A stretch of 64,000 nucleotides of DNA from Streptomyces sp. NBC_01446 (GCF_026340095.1 NZ_JAPEPO010000001.1:5542001-5606000); one strand, 5' to 3'. Counted from the stretch's first letter, positions 16,158-25,382 are shown. Notes: generated by a model from the letters alone, not told the origin. Translations and numbers: made by a program.

Positions 16158-19100
16158 GCCGATCCTTCCTGCGAGGGGCCGCCGGGCGGCCGCGACGGGT
16201 CGGCCGGGGTCCTCGCCGGCCTGTGAGTGGTCGCCAGCGCCGCGAACAGGGCCACCAGTGCGAGGAGTTGGGCCGCAGGGCCGAAGGCGCCCGCGGACGA
16301 CCGGGGCGGCTCCCCGGCTCCCACCGCGGCGGCGATGCCCGCGCCCACCATCGCCAGGAACGCGATCGGGACGAGGAGCGCGTGCCGCCGCCACGCCACG
16401 AGCGCGAGCGCCGGGACGAGCAGCGCGAGCGGACCCGCGATCACCGCGCCGACCAGGGTGAGCGCCACCGTGCCGAGCGGCAGCCCGGGCGGCGGGGCGG
16501 GCGGCGTCACCTCTGTGGTCGCGGCGCGCCGCCGGAAGAGGGCGATCCCGGCCAGCGCGAGCACGCCCGCGGCCCCGCCGAACAGCCCCGCCTCGTACGT
16601 CCGCGCCGGTTCGTAGCTCAGCTTCACGGTGCCGCCCGCGCCCTGGGGGACGAGGAAGCCCTGCTGCCAGCCGTCCAGGCGCAACGGGGTCAGTTCCTTG
16701 CCGTCGAGGGTCGCCTTCCAGCCGTCGTTGACGTTCTCGTACGTCGTCAGATAGGTGGCGGGGCCGGAACCGACGGTCACCTCCCTGCGGTCGCCGAGCC
16801 AGTCGCGGACGCGCAGGGCGCGGCCGGCGGGCGGGGTGGTGGAGGGTGCGTCGGTGCGGGTGAGGGTGGCGTCGGTGAGGCGGAGGGGGCCCTTGTTCTG
16901 CGGTGTCTCCAGGGTGTGGGGGCCGGCGGGGAGCGCCAGCGACGCAGGGGCCTGCCCGCACAGGGTGACGGCGATGGGGCGACGCTCCACGAGGTCCCTG
17001 ACCGTTCCCTTCGCGCCGGTCCGGTGGCGTGTGCCGTCGACCGTGACGTCCGGTCCCGTGCCGCAGGGCAGGCTGAACGTGCGGGTGGGCGACGGCTGCG
17101 GCGTGCGGTACCGGTCGAGCGCCGGGAGGTACGCCTCCGTCAGGCCGACCGGCAGTTGCAGATCGGCGTCCGCCACCGGGTTGTGGACGGTGAGGGGCGC
17201 CGTCGCGGTAACGGTGATGTCCAGGCGGTCCGTGGTGATCGGATCGAAGCGGGCCACGCCGTTCTCGTCGACGCCCGCCACGGCCGCCCCGTCCGGCGAG
17301 CTGATCTCGATCTTCTCGGGGCGGGTGGAGAGGCCGCCGGCGGCGGCGAGTACGACTTCTCCCACCGGCTGCTCGTCCGGCCAGCGCAGATGGATGGTGG
17401 GCCGGTCGCCCGCGATCCACGCCGTGGTCAGGTCGCCGTCCGTGAGATTGCGCGCCGACAGGTCCCCGCCGAGCGCGGACGTGGAGTCCGCGGTGGCCGT
17501 GATCCGGCGGCGCTGATCGGGCGCCACCTCGTAGAGGAGCTTGTCGAACGCGTCGCCCGGAGCGGGCCGCGCGCTCGCCTTGAGGGTGTACGCGCCGCCT
17601 TCGGCGGTCGTGAACCGGCGCCCGAGGTTCGGCTCCTCGGCGGTCGCGTGGAAGCTGAACTGCTGCGCGTCCGTGGAGTCCTGAGGCAGCCGAAGCAGCC
17701 GGGTCACCTGGACGCCCGGGATATCGACGTCCGAGAAGCCCGCGCCCGCGAGACCCGTGTGCCGCGCCTGCGCGCCCAGGATCGTGATCCGCAGCCAACT
17801 GCTGTTGCCCGCCGGTGCCCTGACGGTCTGACGCTTGCCGTTCGGCTGAAGGGGCGAGGTGGCCGAGCCGGATTCCGTCTGTACGCGGATCCGGGTCGGC
17901 GCGGCCCTGACACCCTCCTGCGGCAGGGGAGTTATCTGGAGCGTGCCGGGCACGGGCGTCTTCGAGGAGAACGCGATCCGCAGCCACTGCCCGTCGGGCG
18001 TGCCCGGTGTGCCCTCCGCCCACGCCGTGTCCGGGTTCCCGTCGAACGCGTTCACCGGGTCGTACTGCGGCAGGTGGAACAGCCAGTTCCCGCTCGACGA
18101 CGCCGTGACCTGCGCGGCGCCGCGCAGCACGGCGGTCGTCTGATGACGGATCCCGTCGCCCGGCAGGATCTGCCGCGGCTTCGCCCCCGCGTCCTGCGTG
18201 CTGTCCGGGGAGTTCCGCTCGGTCGGCGTGTACGTGTACGAGGTGTTGGAGCCGACCAGACCGAAGCGGGTGTCGGCGCGGCGAAGGCCGTCACCGGCCG
18301 TGCGCAGCGCGGGCGTACCGATGCCCGGGTGGTTGTCGCCCGCCAGGACGGTGGGCCTGCCGCGCATCGCCGGGTCGGCGGACAGCGGCAGGAGCGACTC
18401 GGGGCCCCCGCTGACCTCCGCCGTGCCGGAGACCGGCAGCAGGGCCGCCTGGCCCGGGCGCCGAGCGGAGCCGGGTGCGTAGATCTCCACCGCCCGCTGG
18501 CGCGGATACAGCCCCTCGACCTGGAGCGGGGTGCCCTCGGCGATGCGCCCGCCGGTCGTGATGGGCCCGAATCCGGTGATGCGCCGGTACCCGGACTCCT
18601 CCAGGGTGCGCTTGACGGTCGCGGTCGGTACGTAGCCCAGCTGGTCGGGGTCGAGGTCGTTGCGCACGACGACGAAATGGAGGCCCGCCCGGCTCAAGTA
18701 GTCCTGGAGACCGGGGACTTCACCGCCTGTGGTCAGAGCCTGCTCGACGGCGTCGAGGGCCCGGCGGTTGCCGGGCGTGCCGAAGGGGACGTAGTCGCGC
18801 TGCGCCCAGCGCGAGTCGGCGAGGACGTCGAGGGGCTGGTCGATGGGGGAGCCCCAGGTGTAGATGCCGTGCGCGGTGGCGGGCACGACGAGGGCGCGCG
18901 AGTCGGGCGAGTTCTTTTTCAGCCAGTGCGCCGTCGTGTCCCAGTACGCGGGCAGGGAGCGGAACGAACCCGGTTGCAGGATCGAGCCGTTGAGGTACGG
19001 CCAGGCGAGACCCGGCAGGATCAGCACCGCCGCCAGGAGGGGCGCGTACCGGCGGAGGCGCAGGGGGCGGGCACCGCGCGGCTCGGTCGCGACCGCCGTC

Positions 19101-20281
19101 ACATGCATCAGCCCGAAGGCCAGGGCGAGCCCGAGGCCGGTCTGGAACTTGTAGATGTTGCGGAACGGGACCAGGCCGCCGTTCAGCCAGGACTGCACCG
19201 TGGAGTGGAAGGGTGCGCCGAGGGCGCCGCCGTAGCCCGCGAGGGTGATCAGCGCGACCGTGAGGACCGTCAGGACGAGCCAGCGGCGCTCCGGCAGATC
19301 GCGGCGGGCGAGCCCCGCGAGCCCGAAGGCCGCCGCGAGCGCCGACCCGACGACGGTCACGGCCGCCGTCGCGACCGTCCAGCCCGCGGGCAGCCAGGCC
19401 TCGCCGAAGTGCAGGTACGCCACCCAGTTCCCGGCGCCGCGCAGGGACTCGGCGGCCGACATGGTGCCGGTCGTGGTCTGTGAAGTCTCCACGTACGGAA
19501 GGAAGTTCTCGCCGTACACGCCCAGGAGGAGCAGCGGCAGGATCCACCAGGCCGTCGCGAGGATCACCGACGGGGTCCACCACGCGATCAGCTTGCGGCG
19601 GCGCGGGCCCGCCGGGCGGGAGAGGAGGTAGAGGCCCACCGGGAGGAGGGAGGCGAGAGTGGCCGCCGCGTTCACCCCGCCCATGAACGGGATGAGGAGC
19701 GCCGAGCGCGTCGCCGCGACGCGCGCGCTCGTGCGGTCGTTCGTGAGCGGCAGCAGCACCCACGGCAGGAACGCGCCCGGCAGGGCGGCCGCCGACGTCG
19801 AGCCGACGACGATCGTGAACGCCGGCCACAGCGCGTAGGCCACCGCGCCGAGCAGTCGGGTCCGCGGGCTGCCGATCCGCAGGCGCTCCGCGAGGCGCAG
19901 GGCACCCCAGAACGCCACCGGCACGATGATCGACAGCCACAGCCGCTCGGCCAGCCACACCGGCAGATGCGTCAGCCGCGCGAGCCCGTAGTACGGCAGC
20001 ATCGGGAACGAGTAGCCGACGTACTGGTCGAAGATCCCGCCGAAGCCCGCCCGGTCGTGCCACAGGTCGCCCAGGTCGGTGAGGAACTTCCACGGGTCGA
20101 GCGCGACACCCAGCTTCGTGTCGAACGTCATGCGTCCGGGCGACACCGCCACGAACAGCACGAACAGCGTCGCCCAGAAGGCCAGCAGCCAGCGCCGTGA
20201 GCGGGGCCCCCGCCCGTGTCCTGGCCGGGAGGGGGCGGGGCGGGCCGCCGCCGGGGGCGGCGCCTGGACCGTGCTCGTCAT
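16154..20281 (-). CDS. aftD: AftD-like alpha-(1->3)-arabinofuranosyltransferase
   Basis: 1,375-residue GT-C membrane glycosyltransferase with DUF3367. The first about 420 residues hold roughly eleven membrane helices, with an acidic periplasmic loop after helix 1 (MTFDTKLGVALDPWKFL), the usual GT-C catalytic site. A long extracytoplasmic part follows and contains discoidin-like modules (NAFDGNPDTAWAEG near residue 755). The C-terminus returns to the membrane (FLAMVGAGIAAAVGAG). Mycobacterial AftD branches cell-wall arabinan using decaprenyl-phosphoryl-arabinose. Streptomyces has no mycolyl-arabinogalactan, so the acceptor must be another polymer. ATG at 20281 overlaps the preceding stop (ATGA); 20290 is also possible. 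Confidence 0.85.
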   Translation of the reverse strand: MTSTVQAPPPAAARPAPSRPGHGRGPRSRRWLLAFWATLFVLFVAVSPGRMTFDTKLGVALDPWKFLTDLGDLWHDRAGFGGIFDQYVGYSFPMLPYYGLARLTHLPVWLAERLWLSIIVPVAFWGALRLAERLRIGSPRTRLLGAVAYALWPAFTIVVGSTSAAALPGAFLPWVLLPLTNDRTSARVAATRSALLIPFMGGVNAAATLASLLPVGLYLLSRPAGPRRRKLIAWWTPSVILATAWWILPLLLLGVYGENFLPYVETSQTTTGTMSAAESLRGAGNWVAYLHFGEAWLPAGWTVATAAVTVVGSALAAAFGLAGLARRDLPERRWLVLTVLTVALITLAGYGGALGAPFHSTVQSWLNGGLVPFRNIYKFQTGLGLALAFGLMHVTAVATEPRGARPLRLRRYAPLLAAVLILPGLAWPYLNGSILQPGSFRSLPAYWDTTAHWLKKNSPDSRALVVPATAHGIYTWGSPIDQPLDVLADSRWAQRDYVPFGTPGNRRALDAVEQALTTGGEVPGLQDYLSRAGLHFVVVRNDLDPDQLGYVPTATVKRTLEESGYRRITGFGPITTGGRIAEGTPLQVEGLYPRQRAVEIYAPGSARRPGQAALLPVSGTAEVSGGPESLLPLSADPAMRGRPTVLAGDNHPGIGTPALRTAGDGLRRADTRFGLVGSNTSYTYTPTERNSPDSTQDAGAKPRQILPGDGIRHQTTAVLRGAAQVTASSSGNWLFHLPQYDPVNAFDGNPDTAWAEGTPGTPDGQWLRIAFSSKTPVPGTLQITPLPQEGVRAAPTRIRVQTESGSATSPLQPNGKRQTVRAPAGNSSWLRITILGAQARHTGLAGAGFSDVDIPGVQVTRLLRLPQDSTDAQQFSFHATAEEPNLGRRFTTAEGGAYTLKASARPAPGDAFDKLLYEVAPDQRRRITATADSTSALGGDLSARNLTDGDLTTAWIAGDRPTIHLRWPDEQPVGEVVLAAAGGLSTRPEKIEISSPDGAAVAGVDENGVARFDPITTDRLDITVTATAPLTVHNPVADADLQLPVGLTEAYLPALDRYRTPQPSPTRTFSLPCGTGPDVTVDGTRHRTGAKGTVRDLVERRPIAVTLCGQAPASLALPAGPHTLETPQNKGPLRLTDATLTRTDAPSTTPPAGRALRVRDWLGDRREVTVGSGPATYLTTYENVNDGWKATLDGKELTPLRLDGWQQGFLVPQGAGGTVKLSYEPARTYEAGLFGGAAGVLALAGIALFRRRAATTEVTPPAPPPGLPLGTVALTLVGAVIAGPLALLVPALALVAWRRHALLVPIAFLAMVGAGIAAAVGAGEPPRSSAGAFGPAAQLLALVALFAALATTHRPARTPADPSRPPGGPSQEGSA

Positions 20282-21027
20282 GGAGAACACCGCCGGAGGA
20301 TGAGGAGGAGGTTCCAGGTGGCGAACTCGCGCACCCCCGGCACCTTCGCGACGGTCGCCGCGAGGAACGGCCAGTAGCGGGAGCGCGCGGAGACGACGGT
20401 GATGTCGTCACGGGCCCTGACCTGGCGCAGCGTCGGGCCGATGTGATGCGCGAAGAGGTTCTCGCCGAGCGTGTGCTTGGGCGGCCTGCCCGTACGCCGC
20501 TGGTAGCGGGCGCGGGCCCGGTCGGCGCCCAGGTAGTGCCAGGGGGCCCACTCGTGACCGCCCCACGGGGAGAGCCAGTTGGTGAACGAGAGATAGACGA
20601 TCCCGCCGGGCCGCGTCACCCGGACCAGCTCGCTGAGGAACGTCTGCGGGTCGTCCACGTGCTCCAGGACGTTCGAGGAGAACGTGACATCGGCAGCGCC
20701 CTCCGCGAGTGGCAGCAGATAGCCGTCCGCCACGACAGCGGGCGCGGCCGGCCGCGCGCCCAGCTCCTGCGCGTCGGGTTCGAAGAGGAAGCCGTGCGCG
20801 CCGCGCCGCCGGAACTCCCGCGTGAAGTAGCCGGACCCGCCGCCCACATCGACGACGACCTTCCCCGCGACGCCCCCGCAGACCGCCTCGACCTGGTCGG
20901 CGGCGTCGCGGGCCAGCAGGGAGTAGCAGGCTTCGGGGTCCTGCTGTTCGCGCAGGAACGCGCGGAACAGGGCGAGCGAGCGGCGAAGCGACGGGTCGGG
21001 CGGGGACGTCCGTGTCGAGTGCGTCAT
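20278..21027 (-). CDS. Class I SAM-dependent methyltransferase
   Basis: 249-residue methyltransferase with motif I VVVDVGGGSGYFTREF and motif IV FSSNVLEHVDDPQTFLSELVRVTRPGG. The region after motif VI, FTNWLSPWGGHEWAPWHYLGADRARARYQRRTG, is the conserved part of the family that includes mycobacterial Rv0224c (from memory), which sits near the same GT4 and DUF3068 genes. ATG at 21027 overlaps the glycosyltransferase stop by 4 bases. It probably modifies a glycan or polyprenyl-linked intermediate in the same pathway. Confidence 0.88.
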   Translation of the reverse strand: MTHSTRTSPPDPSLRRSLALFRAFLREQQDPEACYSLLARDAADQVEAVCGGVAGKVVVDVGGGSGYFTREFRRRGAHGFLFEPDAQELGARPAAPAVVADGYLLPLAEGAADVTFSSNVLEHVDDPQTFLSELVRVTRPGGIVYLSFTNWLSPWGGHEWAPWHYLGADRARARYQRRTGRPPKHTLGENLFAHHIGPTLRQVRARDDITVVSARSRYWPFLAATVAKVPGVREFATWNLLLILRRCSP

Positions 21028-22175
21028 GGCGCGGGGCTCCTCACCGCCTCGGCGGCCACGGCTCTGAACTGCCGGACCGTGTGCGCCCAGCGGAAGGTCG
21101 CGGCGCGCTCCTCGGCGGCCTTGCCCATCAGCCGGCGCCGCTGTCCGGACAGGGCCAGCGCGCACCAGGCCGCCGCGAACGACGACTCGCCGCGTGCGAG
21201 AAGACCCGTGACGCCGTCCTCGACGGAGTCGCGCAGCCCTGGCACGTCGAAACCGATCGCCGGGGTCCCGCGCGCGGCGGCCTCCGTGACGACCAGGCCC
21301 CACCCCTCCACGGCGGAGGGGTGCAGCAGCAGCCACGCCTCGCACAGCAGCCTGTTCTTCTCGGCCTCGGAGACATGACCCCTGAACTCGACTCCGGGGC
21401 CCGCGAGTTGTTCGAGCCGGTCCCGCTCGGGTCCGTCGCCGACGATGAGGAGCCGGCCGCCGGTGACCGGCCGCACCCGCTCCCACAGGCGCAGCAGCAG
21501 ATCGATCCGCTTGTACTCGACGAGCCGGCCCATGGCGAGGAAGAGCGGCTCACGGGAGCGGTCCGCGCGCGGGCCCGGCTCCTCGACGCCGTTGTGGACG
21601 ACGCGGATGCGTTCGCGTTCGACGCCGAGTGCCCGCAGCGCGGTGGCCGTCGACGGCGAGACGGCCACCAGCAGACCGCGGCGCTCGGCGCCGGACAGCG
21701 CCCAGTGCTCCAGTCGTCGCCCGAGCCGTGCGGCCGGCGCGAGCGGCCCGCCGAAGCGCATGCGCCACAGATCGGTGTGGACGTGGTTGACCAGGCGCAG
21801 CGTCGGGCCGCGGTGCCACAGCGGCGCCAGATACGGCATGCCGTTGCACACCTCCACGAGCAGGTCGCAGTCGCCGACCTGGCGGGCGAACGCGGAGCGT
21901 GCCCGCAGGTAGTGGCCTAGGTCACCGCCGGCCGACACGACGCGGTAGTCGCGGAACGCGGCGGGCCCGCCGCACAGCAGCGTCACCTCGTGGCCCAGGC
22001 GGGTCAGCCCGTCGGCCAGTCGGTCGACGAGGAGTTCGGAGCCGCCCGCGGCCGGGTTGCCGAGGTCGCGGTGGGCGAGGAAGACGATCCGGCGCGGCGG
22101 TGGGGGAAGCGCCGGGTGGGGACGTGCGTCGCCCGGGTGGGGCGTGCGCAGGGGGGTGGGCACGTGCTGGGGCAT
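21024..22175 (-). CDS. GT4-family glycosyltransferase
   Basis: 383-residue cytoplasmic GT-B enzyme. The N-terminal donor-side strand IVFLAHRDLGNPAAGGSELLVDRLADGL carries the glycine-rich loop. The C-half has LFLAMGRLVEYKRIDLLLRL, LLIVGDGPERDRLE, and the EX7E motif in HPSAVEGWGLVVTEAAARGTPAIGFD. It is the first gene of a leftward operon with four-base overlaps at nearly every junction, leading to methyltransferase, AftD-like, acyltransferase and transporter genes. ATG at 22175 is chosen because upstream in-frame sequence is low-complexity and arginine/proline-rich. A mycobacterial neighbour-set counterpart (Rv0225, from memory) supports a conserved envelope role. Confidence 0.9.
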   Translation of the reverse strand: MPQHVPTPLRTPHPGDARPHPALPPPPRRIVFLAHRDLGNPAAGGSELLVDRLADGLTRLGHEVTLLCGGPAAFRDYRVVSAGGDLGHYLRARSAFARQVGDCDLLVEVCNGMPYLAPLWHRGPTLRLVNHVHTDLWRMRFGGPLAPAARLGRRLEHWALSGAERRGLLVAVSPSTATALRALGVERERIRVVHNGVEEPGPRADRSREPLFLAMGRLVEYKRIDLLLRLWERVRPVTGGRLLIVGDGPERDRLEQLAGPGVEFRGHVSEAEKNRLLCEAWLLLHPSAVEGWGLVVTEAAARGTPAIGFDVPGLRDSVEDGVTGLLARGESSFAAAWCALALSGQRRRLMGKAAEERAATFRWAHTVRQFRAVAAEAVRSPAP

Positions 22176-22446
22176 GGGTGCTCCAACTCGTCTCGGGGTG
22201 CGGAACTGTGTGGGGGGACTTGCGCGGAGCGTTCGGGGACGACGCCTTTGCGGACGCCGTTGCGGGGACTGGTTCAGGCTGCGGAACGGGGTGCCGGGGC
22301 GGCTGTCACGAAGGAGCTGTGCCGGGGCTGTGCGGGGGCCGTGCATGAACTGTGCGGGGGGTGGGGTGGGACAGTTTTCGCCGAGCTGTTCGATGCGGCT
22401 ACTCACCGAGGTGACAAATTCTCAGCTTTCCGGAGCTGACGTCTCA
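22176..22446. other. Non-coding spacer with CTGTG-GGGG direct repeats
   Basis: 271 bases between the glycosyltransferase start and the DUF3068 stop. On the plus strand it holds degenerate repeats such as GAACTGTGTGGGGGGA, GAGCTGTGCCGGGGC, CTGTGCGGGGGCC and GAACTGTGCGGGGGGTGGG. It must contain the promoter for the leftward glycan operon, and an in-frame extension of the glycosyltransferase runs through it without looking like protein. I see no clear -10/-35 pair. Confidence 0.5.
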
Positions 22447-23457
22447 TCACATCGTGGAGGGTTCCAGCACTGTTGGGGACGAATCGGGATTCGACGGTCC
22501 GCTCCCGTCCGTACCGCCCCGTCCGCCCCTGCCCCGTACGACGAACACGGCACCCAGTGCCGCGAGCAGCAGGCCGGCCGCGCCCGCCCCGAGCGGGAGC
22601 GTCGTACCCAGGAGGTGGAGCCGGCCGCTGTCGTCGTCGGCGAGGGCGATCTGCTGCCGCTGCGTGGCCGGGGTGAACGCGATGCGCTCGCTGTCCAGGA
22701 GCACCACCGCGTCCTTCGCCGAACCGGGGGCGCGCAGCGTCTTGCGCGGGCCGATCGCCGCGTAGACGATCCGGCCCGTCTTCGGATCGGCGACCAGTTC
22801 GATGCCGTGGTTCGCGTACCACTCCTCGGCCAGCACCTGATTCCGCTTCGGCTGTCCCACGATCGTCCCGGGCACCAGACGTGACCCGGTCTTCGTGGCG
22901 GGGACGGTGCCGGTGAAGCGGTAGCCCTCGTAGCCCTGGATCCTCTTCGTGCCCCGGTAGGCGAGCGTGACCGTCGCGCCGAGCGTGTTGTCCCACCAGC
23001 GGTAGGCGCGCTTGTGCACGTCGAAGGGGAACTTGAGGTAGGCCTCGCCCTCGAAGGACGGCTGCTCACCGCAGCAGTGCACCGGCGCGTTGGTCCTGCG
23101 GTCGGTGACCCAGCGCTCCAGGGTCCACTGGAGCGCGTCGTGGGGGTCCGCCGCGGGCAGCGACGCGTCGGTGTCGACGGACGTGGACACGTCCCACACC
23201 GCCCGGCCGCTCTTCTCGGACGCGGCCACATCGCCGCGCACCTGGCGCGTGACGGTGATCCTCCTGCCGTGCACGGTCCTCACCGCGCCGGTGTCGAAGT
23301 AGCTTCCGGTTCCGGTGAACACGGTCGTCGTGTCGACGTCGACGGGGGTGCGTTCGGCGCGCGGCTCGACGTACCACGCGAGCAGCGGGGCCAGGGCGAG
23401 CAGGAACGCGCCGAGACCCAGCATGAGCAGGGAGAAAGGTGAGACTGTTCGACGCAT
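22447..23457 (-). CDS. DUF3068 (PorA-family) membrane protein
   Basis: 336-residue protein with an N-terminal membrane helix (SLLMLGLGAFLLALAPLLAWYVEP), a large extracytoplasmic beta-rich domain (about residues 30-290, with VHCCGEQPSFEG and FPFDVHKRAYRWWDNTL) and a second helix near the C-terminus (GAGAAGLLLAALGAVFVV). DUF3068 proteins occur beside AftD-type genes in actinobacteria (mycobacterial Rv0227c, from memory). ATG at 23457 follows GGAGTGCC; the 23571 start adds non-native residues. The function is unknown; topology suggests it binds or presents an envelope glycan outside the membrane. It reads towards the GT4 operon and may be its first gene. Confidence 0.85.
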   Translation of the reverse strand: MRRTVSPFSLLMLGLGAFLLALAPLLAWYVEPRAERTPVDVDTTTVFTGTGSYFDTGAVRTVHGRRITVTRQVRGDVAASEKSGRAVWDVSTSVDTDASLPAADPHDALQWTLERWVTDRRTNAPVHCCGEQPSFEGEAYLKFPFDVHKRAYRWWDNTLGATVTLAYRGTKRIQGYEGYRFTGTVPATKTGSRLVPGTIVGQPKRNQVLAEEWYANHGIELVADPKTGRIVYAAIGPRKTLRAPGSAKDAVVLLDSERIAFTPATQRQQIALADDDSGRLHLLGTTLPLGAGAAGLLLAALGAVFVVRGRGGRGGTDGSGPSNPDSSPTVLEPSTM

Positions 23458-23645
23458 CCGGCACTCCTGGGGGTGGGGGAGGGAGGTCTGGTGCGGGCGC
23501 AACGCGGCTTTGGGCCGGGAACCGTAGGCGCACCCTTGACGGAGTGTCAATGCATTGCAGAGACTGGGCACTTGCCGGAACGGGGCCCGGCACGCGCTGC
23601 GCAGGGGTGGGGATTCGACCTCCAGAACGAGAGGCTGACCCTGCG

Positions 23646-23798
23646 ATGAACCGACTGCTCGCCGCCGCCCTGACCGTCGCGGCAGGTGCCGTGCTCGCCC
23701 TCGGCGCCTCCCTGGGCGTCGTCGCCCTTCTGAACGCCACCCCGGACCAGCCGAACGTGCCGCTCGTGACGTACGAGACGGCCGGCCGGGAGCGCTGA
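23646..23798 (+). CDS. DUF2613 small membrane protein
   Basis: 50-residue protein: MNRLLAAALTVAAGAVLALGASLGVVALLN forms one membrane helix or uncleaved signal, followed by DQPNVPLVTYE. This matches DUF2613. In mycobacteria a DUF2613 gene (Rv0236A, from memory) adjoins aftD, and here it lies 3 kb away in the same cluster. It diverges from DUF3068, and both lie next to the AftD-like operon. It probably is an accessory of the arabinosyltransferase; the mechanism is unknown. It is followed 3 bases later by a PucR regulator gene, so they may be co-transcribed. Confidence 0.8.
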   Translation: MNRLLAAALTVAAGAVLALGASLGVVALLNATPDQPNVPLVTYETAGRER

Positions 23799-23801
23799 GG
23801 G

Positions 23802-25094
23802 GTGCCCCCTGTTCCGTCCGGCGGCCCTGCCGCCCACAGCGCCGTGCGGCCCGAGCGTTCGGCCTGGCGCGATGTGCCCCGGCTCCAGGTGAAACGGTTC
23901 GCCGGGCTCGCCATGGCCGAGGCGCCCGCCCTCGCGGAGGACATCCTTCGGGAGATCCGCCGCGAATACCCCCACTTACCCCTCGTGCTCGACGAGTCCG
24001 GCGAGCCCATGGCGCTCGTCGGCATCCGCAGAGCCATCGAGGGCTTCGTGCAGCTCCAGCTCGCCGACGCGGAGGACCGTCCGCGCTCCCATCCGGCCGT
24101 CTTCCAGGAGTTCGGCCGCGGCCAGAGCCTGCACGGCCGCAGCCTCGACTCCCTCCAGGCCATGTACCGGCTCGGTGTACGCCTGGCCTGGCGCCGCCTC
24201 GCCGAACTCGGCCAGCGGGCCCTCATCCCGCCACCCGCCATGTACGAACTCGCCGAGTCGGGCTTCGAGTACCTCGACGGACTCGTCGACCAGTCCGTAC
24301 GCGGCTACGCCGAGGCCGCCGCCCGGCAGGCCGGCGAACGCCTGCGCCTCCAGCGCAAACTCATCGACCTGCTGCTCACCGAGCGGACCGAGCATCCCGA
24401 CCACCCCGAACGCGGCGCCGCCGCCCCGCCCGACCCCGCGCGGGCCCTCGCCGAACGGGCCGCGCGGATCGGCTGGCCCCTGCCCGGCCGGGTCGCCGTC
24501 GGAGTCCTCCTGCGCCCCGCGCGCGAGGCCGTCGCGCCCGCCGTCGGACAGGGCGTGCTCCTCGACATGGAGACCGAGCAGCCCCGCATGGTCGTGCCCG
24601 ACCCCGACGCGGCGGGCCGCCCCGAACTCCTGCGCCGCGCCATGGCCGGCTGGTCCGGCGCGATCGGCCCGCCCGTGCCGCTGCCCGACGCGGCGAAGTC
24701 CCTGCGCTGGGCCGAGGCCGCGGTCCGGCTCGTGGAGCGCGGGCTGCTCCCGGCGGGCGAGGTGCTCCACTGCACCGAACACACCCAGGCCCTCGTGCTG
24801 CTCCAGCCCGAGGAACTCATCGACGACCTGTCGCGCCGTGCGCTCGCGCCCCTCGCCCACTGCGGCCCCACCCACGCCCGCCGCATGGCCGACACCCTCC
24901 TCGCCTGGCTGGAGACGCGCGGCGGCGCACCCGAGGTGGCCGCCCGGCTCGGCGTCCACCCGCAGACCGTCCGCTACCGGCTGCGCCAGATCCGCGAGCT
25001 GTGGGGCGACGAGATCGACGACCCGGACCGCCGCTTCGAGCTCGAACTGGTGCTGAGGGCACGGCGGTTGAGGGATCTGCACGGCGGGCCGTGA
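23802..25094 (+). CDS. PucR-family transcriptional regulator
   Basis: 430-residue regulator with a C-terminal HTH_30 domain: LLAWLETRGGAPEVAARLGVHPQTVRYRLRQIRELWGDEIDDPDRRFELELVLRARRL. An N-terminal RsbRD/GGDEF-like helical region (FAGLAMAEAPALAEDILREIRREYPHLPLVLD and LHGRSLDSLQAMYRLGVRLAWRR) is the usual sensory part. The architecture resembles FasR at 55.6 kb but the sequences are distinct. GTG at 23802 begins 3 bases after the DUF2613 stop. The regulated genes are unknown; DUF2613 or the neighbouring glycan genes are candidates by position only. Confidence 0.88.
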   Translation: MPPVPSGGPAAHSAVRPERSAWRDVPRLQVKRFAGLAMAEAPALAEDILREIRREYPHLPLVLDESGEPMALVGIRRAIEGFVQLQLADAEDRPRSHPAVFQEFGRGQSLHGRSLDSLQAMYRLGVRLAWRRLAELGQRALIPPPAMYELAESGFEYLDGLVDQSVRGYAEAAARQAGERLRLQRKLIDLLLTERTEHPDHPERGAAAPPDPARALAERAARIGWPLPGRVAVGVLLRPAREAVAPAVGQGVLLDMETEQPRMVVPDPDAAGRPELLRRAMAGWSGAIGPPVPLPDAAKSLRWAEAAVRLVERGLLPAGEVLHCTEHTQALVLLQPEELIDDLSRRALAPLAHCGPTHARRMADTLLAWLETRGGAPEVAARLGVHPQTVRYRLRQIRELWGDEIDDPDRRFELELVLRARRLRDLHGGP

Positions 25095-25102
25095 CCGGCG
25101 CG

Positions 25103-25201
25103 TCAGCCCTTCGGCTGCCGGCGGGACCGCCGCACCTCGCGGTCGACCGCCCACGGGTCCGACACCGGGCCCAGGTGCCCGGGCTTGTCGGGGCTGATCA
25201 C
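25103..25201 (-). CDS. Possible 32-residue small protein
   Basis: A short minus-strand frame, GTG at 25201 to TGA at 25103-25105, with G or C at nearly every third position, unlike the other frames of this gap. The product reads ISPDKPGHLGPVSDPWAV followed by a basic tail (DREVRRSRRQPKG). I see only a weak purine-rich RBS. It sits in the 321-base gap between PucR and IclR genes, and the rest of the gap looks non-coding. Function unknown. It could be a small conserved peptide or a remnant of a longer gene. Confidence 0.35.
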   Translation of the reverse strand: MISPDKPGHLGPVSDPWAVDREVRRSRRQPKG

Positions 25202-25382
25202 GGCGGAAAGCCCGTGCCCCGTCCGTCATGCCCCTGAGGCGATCAGGGCCCCTCGGCTGTGACACGCGGACGGGGCGTGTGAGTGCCGTCACAAAGCGGC
25301 GACCTGGTGCACGCAGGCGCCTCCGGGTCATTGCCCGCCCAACGCGGCTGTGAGTAGCCTACGTTCGTGATACCGACCGACT

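Noticed and set aside
16223..19483. A 1,086-codon plus-strand frame across the AftD-like gene
   Set aside because: Shadow frame dominated by Arg, Gly, Val and Gln; the minus strand has membrane helices and DUF3367 features.
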